DNA of 64,000 nt from JALORV01 sp035429805. Its GTDB lineage: Bacteria > Pseudomonadota > Gammaproteobacteria > Burkholderiales > Burkholderiaceae_F. Numbering within the stretch: position 1 is the stretch's first letter; each line of letters starts with the position of its first letter. The stretch spans positions 83,421 through 147,420 of the forward strand of contig DAOMFL010000002.1 in assembly GCA_035429805.1 (NCBI GenBank). The letters are read 5' to 3'. The notes beneath the pieces were generated by a model. The model was not told the DNA's origin. It made no database searches and saw only the letters and a program-made list of their open reading frames with translations. The position numbers were made by a program, and so were the translations under genes. Positions 46,818 to 55,449 of the stretch are shown here, one piece after another.

Positions 46818-46847
46818 ATTATAAGTGCAATGCAACAAATGCACCAA
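46818..46847 (-). promoter_or_regulatory. Promoter of the Ala/Pro-rich lipoprotein
   Basis: On the minus strand, TTGGTG (46847-46842) and TATAAT (46823-46818) are 18 bases apart, about 108 bases ahead of the ATG at 46710. The -10 is perfect. This gives the gene its own promoter just past the DUF7931 gene and an unusually AT-rich leader. Confidence 0.6.
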
Positions 46848-46861
46848 AGTGCGGCGTCGCC

Positions 46862-47377
46862 TCAACCCAGTCCCAGAGGGACGACCGCGAGATTGTGTCC
46901 GCCGGAGTTCCAGCGACGCTCGAACGCCGCCACGAGCGGCTGCGCATGGGGCTTGTTGTTCAGCCAGAGATCGCCGCGCGCGTTCGCCGTCGGCTTCAGC
47001 AAGAGCGCCGCGTGATCATCGGCCAGCAGGCAGGCGTCGTCGCCGACCGGGTCGTCGCCGGAGGCGACGCGCAGTTCGAGTGCGTGGGGAAACAGCCGCT
47101 GCAGCGCGCGCAGCCGCGGCGCGCGCGTTTCCAGCCACGCCGCGTCATCGACGAGCAGTTGCACCCGTGCGGTGCGATGCGACAGCAGCAGGCGATGGAG
47201 GCTCGCTTCGGCCGCCACACTGCCGAGCTCGAACACGGAGAGATCGCGGTGCAGACAACGCACCGTGCGCTGCGCAACGTTGAGCGCGACGAGTACCGCT
47301 TCGACGGTCTCGGCGCGGCTGGTGATCAGCGCCCGCTCGGGTGCCGCGTCGTCAAGCGAGAGCTCGGACGGTTTCAT
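46862..47377 (-). CDS. DUF7931-type hypothetical protein
   Basis: A 171-residue cytosolic protein that resembles the recently defined DUF7931 domain (my recollection, not a search). It has no signal or membrane helix. Notable segments: ELGSVAAEASLHRLLLSHRTARVQLLVDDA and LADDHAALLLKPTANARGDLWLNNKP, which recall phospholipase-D-like folds without a clear HKD motif. The ATG overlaps the roxA stop by four bases (ATGA), so it is translationally coupled to that oxygenase. Confidence 0.65.
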   Translation of the reverse strand: MKPSELSLDDAAPERALITSRAETVEAVLVALNVAQRTVRCLHRDLSVFELGSVAAEASLHRLLLSHRTARVQLLVDDAAWLETRAPRLRALQRLFPHALELRVASGDDPVGDDACLLADDHAALLLKPTANARGDLWLNNKPHAQPLVAAFERRWNSGGHNLAVVPLGLG

Positions 47378-48507
47378 GCCACCTTCCTGACAGCCGTGAC
47401 ATGCAGCCAGCCGGCGCAGTACCACGGGTACAGGTGGTCGATCGCGGCGTCGTTCAGCGCCTCCGGCGACACGGAACGCAGGTCGGCCAGGCGCCTCAGC
47501 ACCGGGCTCACCTGACGGTCGACCGCGGCGACTTCGCCATTGATGCCGATCGACCGGCCCCGGTAGAGCATGCGGGTACGTCGGTCGAGTTTCACTCCGC
47601 CACGCCGCGTGCGCGTGCGGAACGCCGACGGGCTCAATGGCGCGTAGGGCCGCCCGAACACGATCTGCGCCTTCGGCTCCGTCAGATACGCGAGAAGGAA
47701 GCGCGTCGTGTCGGCCGGCGTCGGTTGCTTCGCGGCGAGCGACGCATGCAGCCGGCTCACCATCTCCGCGGGCAGCGCCGCGGGATGACGCGTCGCGGTC
47801 TGGCCGCGATCGGTGTATCGCCCGACGAGCGTCGCGTGCGACGCGTATTCGGCGAGGAACGGCTCGAGCAGTTCCTGGTAGGTCGGCGCGCGAAAGCCGA
47901 TCGAGCAGGTGATGCACTCGCCGACTGCCGTGCCCTCGTGCGCGACTCCGGGCGGCAGGTAGAGCAGGTCGCCCGGCTCGAGCACGTACTCCGCGGAGGG
48001 CCGGAAATTCGCAAGCAACTGCACAGGCGCGCCTTCGACGAGTCGCAGATCGCGCTGACGGCTGATGCGCCAGCGCCGGCGGCCCTGGGCCTGCAGCAGG
48101 AACACGTCGTACGAATCGACATGGGGACCGACGCCGCCGCCGTCGGTGGCATAGCTGATCATCAGGTCGTCGAGGCGCGCATCGGGCACGAAGCGAAACC
48201 GTTGCAGCAGTGCATGGGCGGCGGCATCCATGAGGTCGACACCCTGGATGAGGACCGTCCAGCCGGAGCGCTTCGGCGACGGCAGCTTCTTCAGCGGCCC
48301 GTGCTCGACCTGCCAGCGTCCGTCGACCTGCCGGATCAGACGCGACTCGGCATCGTCGCTGCGGGCCAGCGCGAGCAGGCGTGTTCGATCGACGGGCGGC
48401 GTGAAGCCCTCGATCGCGTTGCGGATCAGCAGCGGCCGGCGCTGCCAGGCATCGCGCATGAATCGATCGACGGGCAGCTTTCCGAGCCGACGCAGCACTT
48501 CGCTCAT
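47374..48507 (-). CDS. roxA: Ribosomal protein oxygenase (JmjC, RoxA/YcfD family)
   Basis: A 377-residue Fe(II)/2-oxoglutarate oxygenase. E. coli RoxA hydroxylates an arginine of ribosomal protein L16. The HxD...H iron triad is His129, Asp131 (HVDSYDVFLLQ) and His190 (GVAHEG). The C-terminal winged-helix domain (about 280-377) matches the family. The ATG at 48507 gives the usual length. It is divergent from the SlyD-like gene. Confidence 0.9.
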   Translation of the reverse strand: MSEVLRRLGKLPVDRFMRDAWQRRPLLIRNAIEGFTPPVDRTRLLALARSDDAESRLIRQVDGRWQVEHGPLKKLPSPKRSGWTVLIQGVDLMDAAAHALLQRFRFVPDARLDDLMISYATDGGGVGPHVDSYDVFLLQAQGRRRWRISRQRDLRLVEGAPVQLLANFRPSAEYVLEPGDLLYLPPGVAHEGTAVGECITCSIGFRAPTYQELLEPFLAEYASHATLVGRYTDRGQTATRHPAALPAEMVSRLHASLAAKQPTPADTTRFLLAYLTEPKAQIVFGRPYAPLSPSAFRTRTRRGGVKLDRRTRMLYRGRSIGINGEVAAVDRQVSPVLRRLADLRSVSPEALNDAAIDHLYPWYCAGWLHVTAVRKVA

Positions 48508-48558
48508 GCGTCCGATTATAGGAACGCAGCGCATAATGGCCGTATCGCGGAGCAGACG

Positions 48559-49059
48559 ATGAAGATCGCCGACGGCGCGCTGGTGAGCCTGGACGTGCAG
48601 CTGTACGACGCCCAGGGCGAGCTGCTGGAAAGATCCGACGCGCCGCTGCAGTACCTGCATGGTCACGAGGACATCTTCCCCCGGATCGAGGAGGCGCTCA
48701 CCGGCAAGGAGGTCGGCGCGCACGTCCTGCTTCAGCTCGAACCGGAGGATGCGTTCGGCGACTACGACGCCGAACTCGTGATGCTGACGCCGGTCGAGGA
48801 CCTTGGCGCCGAAGTGACCGTCGGCCTGCGCGTGGAAGCGGCGGGACCCGACGGCGAGGACCGCTGCTTCTTCACGATCACCGACATCGCCGACGGCATG
48901 GCGGTGCTCGACGGCAACCATCCGCTGGCGGGCATGGCGCTGCGCTTCGACATCCGTGTCGTCGACGTGCGCCCGGCGACCGAGCAGGAGCTCGAAGAAG
49001 CGGACACGACGCGGCTGCCGGACTTACTGCGCGTGGCGGACCCGCCGACGCTGCACTGA
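48559..49059 (+). CDS. FKBP-type peptidyl-prolyl isomerase, SlyD-like
   Basis: A 166-residue cytosolic chaperone-isomerase. An FKBP half (YLHGHEDIFPRIEEALTGKEVGA) surrounds the insert-in-flap domain (DAFGDYDAELVMLTP to LDGNHPLAGMALRFDI). The metal-binding His/Cys-rich tail of E. coli SlyD is missing, so nickel delivery is less likely. The stop lies one base from the convergent mutS stop. Confidence 0.88.
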   Translation: MKIADGALVSLDVQLYDAQGELLERSDAPLQYLHGHEDIFPRIEEALTGKEVGAHVLLQLEPEDAFGDYDAELVMLTPVEDLGAEVTVGLRVEAAGPDGEDRCFFTITDIADGMAVLDGNHPLAGMALRFDIRVVDVRPATEQELEEADTTRLPDLLRVADPPTLH

Positions 49060-49060
49060 C

Positions 49061-51661
49061 CTAGCGCGCTTCGCGCGCCTGTCGTTGCAGTTCGTCGAGC
49101 AGCGTGTGGGCGTCGCGCGGCGACAGCGCGTCCAGATCGATCGACCGCAGCCGTTCGCGCAGTTCGTCGTCCGCCGGTTCGATGACGGCGGATCCTGTGG
49201 CCGGCGGCGCGAACATGTCGAGCTGAGGTCGCTCGCCGAGCGAGCGCTCCTCGAGCTGCACGAGCAACGCGCGCGCGCGGCGCACGACGCCCGCGGGCAC
49301 GCCGGCAAGCTGTGCCACCGCGAGGCCATAGCTCTGGCTTGCCGGACCGACGCGCACCTCGTGCAGGAACACGACCTTGCCGTTCGACTCGGCAGCAGCG
49401 ACGTGCACGTTGGCGACCTCGGCGTGCTGTTCGGCGAGTTGCGTGAGCTCGAAGTAATGGGTCGCGAACAACGTCAGGCTGCGGTTCCTGTCAACCAGTT
49501 CGCGCGCGATGGCGGCCGCGAGCGCCATGCCGTCGAAGGTCGACGTGCCGCGGCCGATCTCGTCCATCAGGACCAGGCTCTTCTCGGTCGCACTGTTGAG
49601 GATCGCCGCCGCCTCGGTCATCTCCACCATGAACGTCGAGCGCCCGCGCGCGAGGTCATCGGCGGCGCCGATGCGCGTGAGGATGCGGTCAACAGGGCCG
49701 AGCCGTGCACTCGCCGCAGGGACAAAGCTGCCGGCGTAGGCCAGCAGCGCGATCAGCGCCACCGACCGCATGTAGGTCGACTTGCCGCCCATGTTGGGTC
49801 CGGTGATCACCAGGAGGCGGCGCCCGGGATGCAGCACGCAGTCGTTCGGCACGTACGCCTCGAGTTCGTGTTCGACGACCGCGTGGCGGCCGCCGCGGAT
49901 CTCGAGGCCGGCGCGATCGAGGAGCTCCGGCTCGACCCAGCGCGCGAGGCGCGCGTGATGCGCCAGTGCAGCCAGTGCGTCGAGCGCGGCGATGGCGTCG
50001 GCGGCCGCCTGCAGCGCCGGCACCTGGGCGGCCAGCGTGTCGACCAGCGTGTCGTACAACGACTTCTCGCGCGCCTGTGCGCGCTCGCGCGCCGACAGCG
50101 CGCGGTCCTCGAAGGCCTTGAGTTCGGGGGTGATGTAGCGCTCGGCGTTCTTCAGCGTCTGCCGCCGCCGGTAGTCGTCCGGCACCTTGGCGGCCTGGCC
50201 GTGCGTGACCTCGATGTAGAAGCCGTGCACGCGGTTGTACTCGACGCGCAGGTTCGCGATGCCGGTGCGGTTGCGCTCGCGCTGCTCGAGGTCGACGAGG
50301 AACTGGCCGGTGTTGTCGCGCAGCGCGCGCAGCTCGTCGAGTTCGGCATCGTGACCGGACGCGATGACGTCGCCGTCGCGCACGCTGTAGGCCGGGTCCG
50401 CGTGCAACGCTTCGCTGAGGCTCGATGCCACCGCACCCGGCACGCGGCAGCGCTGCCGCAGGGCGGCGAGCAGCGCCGGGGCGGCGGCCTCGGGCAACTG
50501 CGCGATCCGTTCGAGGGCCGGCAGCGCCTGTCTCAGTGCCGCGAGTTCGCGCGGTCGCACCGAGCGCAGCACGATGCGCGTCGCGATGCGCTCGAAGTCG
50601 GGCAGGCCGTGCAGCGCCTTGCGCATGCCGTCGTGCAGACTGGCGCTCTCGAGCAGCGCAGCGATTGCCTGGTGGCGCTGGCGCGCTATGGCGGCGTCGC
50701 GATGCGGATGGTGCAGCCAGTGACGCAGGCGCCGGCTCCCCATTGCCGTTTCGCAGTGATCAAGAAGGCGGAACAGCGTGACGCCGTCGTCCCCGCGAAG
50801 AGTCTCCGTCACCTCCAGATTGCGGCGCGTCACGGGGTCGAGCACGATGTAGTCGGACGTCGATTCGCGCTGCAGCGTGGCGATGTGCGGCAGCCGTCCA
50901 CCCTGGGTAGAGCGCGCGTAATCGAGCAGGGCGCTCGCCGCGGCCAGGATCTCCGGCATCTGCGCAATGCCGAAGGCGTCGAGTGTGCCGACCTGCAGCG
51001 CTTCGCTCAGCAGTTGCCCGCCGCGTTCGACGTCGAAGTGCCAGTCGGGCCGGGTCTGCACAACCGCGCCGACGCTGCGCAAGGTGCCGGCGAGAGCTTC
51101 GGACCCGCTGTCCGCGACCAGCACTTCCGACGGTGCGATGCGTGCGAGTTCCGAAGCCAGCGTCGATGCCGGCACCGAAGCCGCGCGCAGTTCGCCTGAA
51201 GAAAGCACAAGCCACGCCAGCCCGTAGGGGCCACCGCGCGCGAGCGGCTGCGCCACCGCCAGCAGCGGCGCGTCGGACTTCTCGCTGAGCAAGCCCGTGT
51301 CGGTGAGCGTGCCGGGCGTGACGACGCGCACGACCCTGCGCTCCACCGGCCCCTTGCTGGTCGCCGGGTCGCCAATCTGCTCGCAGATGGCCACGCTTTC
51401 GCCGAGCCTCACCAGCCGCGCGAGATACTGCTCGACCGATACGACCGGCACGCCGGCCATCTTCACCGGTGCGCCGGCCGAGGTGCCGCGCGCGGTGAGC
51501 GTGATGTTCAGCAGCCGTGCCCCACGCTCGGCGTCGTCGTAGAACAGTTCGTAGAAGTCGCCCATCCGGTAGAACAGCAGCACGTTCGGATAGTCGGCCT
51601 TGATGCCGAGGTACTGCTGCATCATCGGCGTGTGACGGCCGGTGTGATCGGCGGTCGTCAT
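49061..51661 (-). CDS. mutS: DNA mismatch repair protein MutS
   Basis: An 866-residue mismatch sensor. The Phe-x-Glu wedge is Phe36-Tyr37-Glu38 in GDFYELF, in the same place as in E. coli. Connector, lever and clamp domains follow; Walker A GPNMGGKST lies at about 617-625, with VLMDEIGRGTSTFDG (Walker B) and ATHYFELT. The C-terminal region (HTLLDELQ) resembles the dimer/tetramer segment. It is downstream of suhB by 51 bases. Confidence 0.97.
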   Translation of the reverse strand: MTTADHTGRHTPMMQQYLGIKADYPNVLLFYRMGDFYELFYDDAERGARLLNITLTARGTSAGAPVKMAGVPVVSVEQYLARLVRLGESVAICEQIGDPATSKGPVERRVVRVVTPGTLTDTGLLSEKSDAPLLAVAQPLARGGPYGLAWLVLSSGELRAASVPASTLASELARIAPSEVLVADSGSEALAGTLRSVGAVVQTRPDWHFDVERGGQLLSEALQVGTLDAFGIAQMPEILAAASALLDYARSTQGGRLPHIATLQRESTSDYIVLDPVTRRNLEVTETLRGDDGVTLFRLLDHCETAMGSRRLRHWLHHPHRDAAIARQRHQAIAALLESASLHDGMRKALHGLPDFERIATRIVLRSVRPRELAALRQALPALERIAQLPEAAAPALLAALRQRCRVPGAVASSLSEALHADPAYSVRDGDVIASGHDAELDELRALRDNTGQFLVDLEQRERNRTGIANLRVEYNRVHGFYIEVTHGQAAKVPDDYRRRQTLKNAERYITPELKAFEDRALSARERAQAREKSLYDTLVDTLAAQVPALQAAADAIAALDALAALAHHARLARWVEPELLDRAGLEIRGGRHAVVEHELEAYVPNDCVLHPGRRLLVITGPNMGGKSTYMRSVALIALLAYAGSFVPAASARLGPVDRILTRIGAADDLARGRSTFMVEMTEAAAILNSATEKSLVLMDEIGRGTSTFDGMALAAAIARELVDRNRSLTLFATHYFELTQLAEQHAEVANVHVAAAESNGKVVFLHEVRVGPASQSYGLAVAQLAGVPAGVVRRARALLVQLEERSLGERPQLDMFAPPATGSAVIEPADDELRERLRSIDLDALSPRDAHTLLDELQRQAREAR

Positions 51662-51712
51662 GCGCGCGGGACGGAGGCTCGGCGATGAGCGGGCTGCGGC
51701 GGCCGGCTGGGA

Positions 51713-52507
51713 CTAGGCGCCGCGCCCGCGGTGCACCTGCTGCACCAGATTCAGCAGTTGCGGAAAGATCTTCGGCGCGCCACAGACGATGCGGCCGTCC
51801 TCGAGGTAACCGGGGTCGCCATTGAAGTTCGACACCAGCCCGCCGGCCTCCAGGATCAGCAGGCTGCCTGCCGCCATATCCCACGACGACAGGCCGATCT
51901 CCCAGAAACCGTCGAGACGGCCGGCCGCGACATAGGCGAGATCAAGCGCGGCCGCGCCGGGCCGGCGGATGCCTGCCGTGTGCTCGGTGATGCTCTTGAA
52001 CATGCGCACGTATTCGTCGAGGTGATCGAGGCTGCGGAACGGAAAGCCGGTGCCGATCAGGCTGTCGGCAAGCTTGTCGCGGCGCGAGACGCGGATGCGC
52101 CGATCGTTGAGGAACGCTCCGCGGCCGCGCGTTGCCGTGAAGAGCTCGTTGCGCGTCGGGTCATAGACGACGGCCTGCGTGATCAGGTCGCGGTGGCGCA
52201 GGGCAATCGACACTGCGTACTGCGGAAAGCCGTGGATGAAGTTCGTCGTGCCGTCCAGCGGATCGATGATCCACGTGTATTCCGACTGGCCGCTTGCACC
52301 CGACTCCTCGGCGAGGATCGCGTGGTCCGGATAGGCCTTGAGCAGCGTGTCGACGATCGCACGCTCGGCCGCATGGTCGACTTCGGTGACGAAGTCGGAG
52401 CGGCCCTTGGTGCCGACGCGTACCGCGTCGAGATCAACGCTGGCACGGTTGATGATCGAACCGGCCTTGCGCGCGGCCTTCACGGCCGTATTGAGCATCG
52501 GATGCAT
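51713..52507 (-). CDS. suhB: Inositol-1-monophosphatase SuhB
   Basis: A 264-residue magnesium-dependent phosphatase; in E. coli it also joins the rRNA antitermination complex. Metal-site motifs: AEESG, IDPLDGTTNFIHGFP and SWDMAAGSLL. It is divergent from trmJ with 83 bases between, the arrangement known from beta- and gammaproteobacteria. Confidence 0.95.
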   Translation of the reverse strand: MHPMLNTAVKAARKAGSIINRASVDLDAVRVGTKGRSDFVTEVDHAAERAIVDTLLKAYPDHAILAEESGASGQSEYTWIIDPLDGTTNFIHGFPQYAVSIALRHRDLITQAVVYDPTRNELFTATRGRGAFLNDRRIRVSRRDKLADSLIGTGFPFRSLDHLDEYVRMFKSITEHTAGIRRPGAAALDLAYVAAGRLDGFWEIGLSSWDMAAGSLLILEAGGLVSNFNGDPGYLEDGRIVCGAPKIFPQLLNLVQQVHRGRGA

Positions 52508-52590
52508 GGTGAAGCGCGTGCGGCAGGCGCGCCGTCGCGTTTAGACTGAACCGCGAAGTTTAGTCGATCGACCCGTCCCAGCCCGTTTCC

Positions 52591-53376
52591 ATGCAACCGC
52601 CCTTCGACCGCGTCCGATTCGTTCTGGTGCAGCCGACGCTCGCCGCCAATGTTGGCGCCGCGGCGCGGGCGATCAAGACGATGGGCTTCGGCCGGCTGGT
52701 GGTCGTCGACCCGCGCGACGCCGGCTACCGCTCCGATGCCGACGCCATCGCGCTCGCGACCGGCGCCGCCGACGTGCTGGGCGCCAGCGTGTGCGCGACA
52801 GATCTGGCCAGCGCCCTTGCCGGGGTGGACCTTGCGATCGCGATGACCGGCTACGACCGCGAGTTCGGGCCGCCACTGCTGGACCTGCGCCAGGTGGCCG
52901 GGCAGGCGGCTCAGCGCCTTGCGGCGGCGGAGCGCGGCGACGTCGCGTTCGTCTTCGGCACCGAGCGCAGCGGGCTCGCGAATGCCGACGTGCTGATGTG
53001 CCAGATCGCGTGCGCGATTCCGGCCAATCCGCAGTTCGCGTCCCTCAACCTTGCCCAGTCGGTGCAGGTGGCCGCCTACGAATGCCAGCTGGCGCTGCGC
53101 GCGACGGCCGCCATCCAGCCGGGCCAGCTGCGCTTCGGCCCCGAGGACGCGCCTGCCGGCGTGGCGGCGCTCGAGAAGCTGTATCGGCATTTCGAGGAGG
53201 CCGCGACCGCTGTCGGTTTCCACGACCCGGCCGAACCGAAGACTCTGATGGTGCGGGTGAGACGGCTCTTCAACCGCGCGCGGCCGACGCAGACCGAAGT
53301 GGACCTGCTGCGCGGCGTGCTCGCGGCCGTCATCCAGTCGCGTGCCGACCGCGCCGGACGCAAGCGCGGCGGATGA
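52591..53376 (+). CDS. trmJ: tRNA (cytidine/uridine-2'-O-)-methyltransferase TrmJ
   Basis: A 261-residue SPOUT-class enzyme that methylates the ribose of nucleotide 32 in several tRNAs. The N-terminal half shows LVQPTLAANVGAAARAIKTMGF and the C-terminal trefoil-knot text VFGTERSGLANADVLMCQ and IPANPQFASLNLAQSVQV, which bind SAM. It is followed by cysE after 51 bases. Confidence 0.95.
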   Translation: MQPPFDRVRFVLVQPTLAANVGAAARAIKTMGFGRLVVVDPRDAGYRSDADAIALATGAADVLGASVCATDLASALAGVDLAIAMTGYDREFGPPLLDLRQVAGQAAQRLAAAERGDVAFVFGTERSGLANADVLMCQIACAIPANPQFASLNLAQSVQVAAYECQLALRATAAIQPGQLRFGPEDAPAGVAALEKLYRHFEEAATAVGFHDPAEPKTLMVRVRRLFNRARPTQTEVDLLRGVLAAVIQSRADRAGRKRGG

Positions 53377-53427
53377 GCGCTGCAGCGCATCCGTACAATC
53401 AGCGGCCGAACGAGAGCCCCTGGAATC

Positions 53428-54186
53428 ATGTTCACGCGCCTGCGCGAAGACATTGACTGCATCCTCGAGCGCGATCCGGCCGCGCGCTCGCGCTGGGAGG
53501 TGCTGACCTGCTATCCGGGTCTGCACGCGCTCACGCTGCATCGGCTGGCGCACCGGTTCTGGAAGCGCGGCTTCCGCTGGCTCGCGCGCTTCGTGTCGCA
53601 CGTCTCGCGCTGGCTCACCGGCATCGAAATCCATCCGGGAGCCCGCGTCGGCCGCCATGTCTTCATCGATCACGGCATGGGCATCGTCATCGGCGAGACT
53701 GCCGAGATCGGCGACGGCACGACGATCTATCAGGGCGTGACGCTCGGCGGCACGTCGCTCACACGCGGATCCAAGCGCCATCCGACGCTCGGCCGCAACG
53801 TCATCGTCGGCGCGGGCGCCAAGGTGCTCGGCGGCTTCACGGTGGGTGACGGCGCGCGCATCGGCTCCAACGCCGTCGTCGTCAAGGAGGTGCCGCCTGG
53901 CGCCACCGCGGTCGGCAATCCGGCGCGGATACTGCATCGCGAACTCGAGGCTCAGCGCGAACAGGCGGCGAATCAGATGGGATTTTCGGCGTATGGGCTG
54001 GCGCAGGACGGCGATGATCCGCTCGTCAAGGCCCTGCACGGCCTGATCGACCATGCCGCCGCCCAGCAGCGCGAGATCGATCGACTCGTCGCCGCCCTGG
54101 AACGGAAGGGCATCGCGCTGGAGGAGGCGAAGCTCGAGGCCCCGAAGGTCGATCCGCTGCAGCTCAATCGGCTGGTCGACGAATGA
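53428..54186 (+). CDS. cysE: Serine O-acetyltransferase
   Basis: A 252-residue enzyme that makes O-acetylserine for cysteine synthesis. An N-terminal helical region precedes left-handed beta-helix hexapeptide repeats: IHPGARVGRHVFIDHGMGIVIGETAEIGD through VGDGARIGSNAVVVKEVPPGATAVGNPARI. The catalytic Asp-His pair lies in IDHGMG. It carries a longer C-terminal coil (about 180-252) than the short plant-type form. The isc operon that often follows is absent here. Confidence 0.93.
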   Translation: MFTRLREDIDCILERDPAARSRWEVLTCYPGLHALTLHRLAHRFWKRGFRWLARFVSHVSRWLTGIEIHPGARVGRHVFIDHGMGIVIGETAEIGDGTTIYQGVTLGGTSLTRGSKRHPTLGRNVIVGAGAKVLGGFTVGDGARIGSNAVVVKEVPPGATAVGNPARILHRELEAQREQAANQMGFSAYGLAQDGDDPLVKALHGLIDHAAAQQREIDRLVAALERKGIALEEAKLEAPKVDPLQLNRLVDE

Positions 54187-54221
54187 GCCGCCGGACACGA
54201 GACCTGCATTTGGGGTAATCG

Positions 54222-54239
54222 CCCGTCCGTACGGACGGG
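54222..54239. repeat. Perfect 18-bp palindrome
   Basis: CCCGTCCGT directly followed by its reverse complement ACGGACGGG. It lies 36 bases after cysE and 72 before the OmpA-like gene. There is no T-tract, so an operator or RNA hairpin is more likely than a terminator. Confidence 0.6.
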
Positions 54240-54310
54240 GTTGCGGCCGCGTTATCGCCGTGCAGAATCCCGGAGTCAATCGGGGCGCGTCGTTCGTGCG
54301 GAGAGTGTCG

Positions 54311-55426
54311 ATGAAGCGGTTCGTGAAGCGGACAGTGTTGCTGGGGATGCTCGCAGCGTCGACGTGTGTCCACGCCCAGTTGAGCTATTCCCCGGAACTC
54401 TGGTGGGACAGCCGCTGGTACGTGGCGCCGTTCGTGCAGTTCACGTTTCCTGACGCCGCCCGCCAGGCGAAGAACGGCACCGGATTCGGGCTGGCGGCCG
54501 GCAAGGCCCTCACGCCGAGTTGGGATGTCGAAGTGCGCGGCGCCTATGAAGAACTGCCGAAGGACGGCGCGCCCGACAACTGGCACAACTGGACCATCGA
54601 AGCTGGCGGCAAGTGGTATCCGCTGCGCCGCGAAGGGCTGGCGCGCTGGGACGAACTGCAGCCGTATGCGGTCGCGGGCATTGGTCTGATCAACGACAAG
54701 GTCGGGTCCAGCAAGACGAGCTTCATGGCTAATGCGGGTCTCGGCGTGACGCTGCCGTTGGGACGCTCGGCCCGCTTCTTCATCGACGGCCGCTACCGCT
54801 GGGACGGGAACAGCGGCTCGCTCGTGAGCCAGAATTCGTTTGGGGATTGGGTGCTGTCGGTCGGGCTCACGATTCCGATCGGAGCTGCGCCGGGTGTCAA
54901 TGAGCCTGCCCCCGCCAAGGCGTCAGCAGCAGCACCACCGCCGCCGCCGCCACCACCACCGGCTCAGGCACGGCCGGTCGTTCCGCCACCACCACCGCCG
55001 GTTGCGGTGCCGGTGACGCGGACGTTCGATATCTCGGCGGACGGCATGTTCGCCTTCGACAAGGCCGAACTCACGCCAGTGGGCAAGAGCCGCATTGAGA
55101 ACATGATCGAGGGCATGCGGCAGGCCGGCGTCACCGGGCTGACCGAGATCACGATCCTCGGGCACTCCGATCCGCTCGGCACGGTCGAGTACAACCAGCG
55201 GCTGTCCCAGGAGCGGGCCGGCGCGGTGCGCGATTACCTGGTGAGCCGGGGGTTGCCGGCCGACATCATCAAGGCCGAAGGCCGCGGCGAGTCGCAGCTC
55301 AAGGTCACCGAGGCCGACTGCCAGTCCAAGGGGCAGGGCACGCCGCGCAGCGCGCTGATCGCGTGCCTGGCACCGAACCGCCGTGTCGAGGTGATTGCGA
55401 CGGCCGTGCAGGGGCCGAAGCCCTAG
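54311..55426 (+). CDS. OmpA-family outer-membrane protein
   Basis: 371 residues: signal peptide (about 1-23, ending VHAQ), an eight-strand beta-barrel-like N-terminal domain (25-200) with FVQFTFPDAAR and YAVAGIGL, a Pro-rich linker (about 205-238) and a C-terminal OmpA/MotB domain that binds peptidoglycan (GHSDPLGTVEYNQRLSQERA). Two cysteines in the C-terminal loop (DCQSKG, ACLAPNRRVEV) match the OmpA disulfide position. The ATG at 54311 is chosen for the signal peptide. No strong terminator follows. Confidence 0.88.
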   Translation: MKRFVKRTVLLGMLAASTCVHAQLSYSPELWWDSRWYVAPFVQFTFPDAARQAKNGTGFGLAAGKALTPSWDVEVRGAYEELPKDGAPDNWHNWTIEAGGKWYPLRREGLARWDELQPYAVAGIGLINDKVGSSKTSFMANAGLGVTLPLGRSARFFIDGRYRWDGNSGSLVSQNSFGDWVLSVGLTIPIGAAPGVNEPAPAKASAAAPPPPPPPPPAQARPVVPPPPPPVAVPVTRTFDISADGMFAFDKAELTPVGKSRIENMIEGMRQAGVTGLTEITILGHSDPLGTVEYNQRLSQERAGAVRDYLVSRGLPADIIKAEGRGESQLKVTEADCQSKGQGTPRSALIACLAPNRRVEVIATAVQGPKP

Positions 55427-55449
55427 CGAGCCGCCGGCGCCGCATCGCT

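Noticed and set aside
46400..47515. A plus-strand frame opposite the Ala/Pro lipoprotein and the DUF7931 gene that begins with a signal-like Ala-rich stretch
   Set aside because: The Ala-rich start is the reverse of GCC/GGC repeats. The minus-strand gene has a lipobox, ribosome site and promoter.
54222..54239. Palindrome read as a terminator for cysE
   Set aside because: No T-tract follows on either strand; the element is kept as a possible operator or hairpin only.
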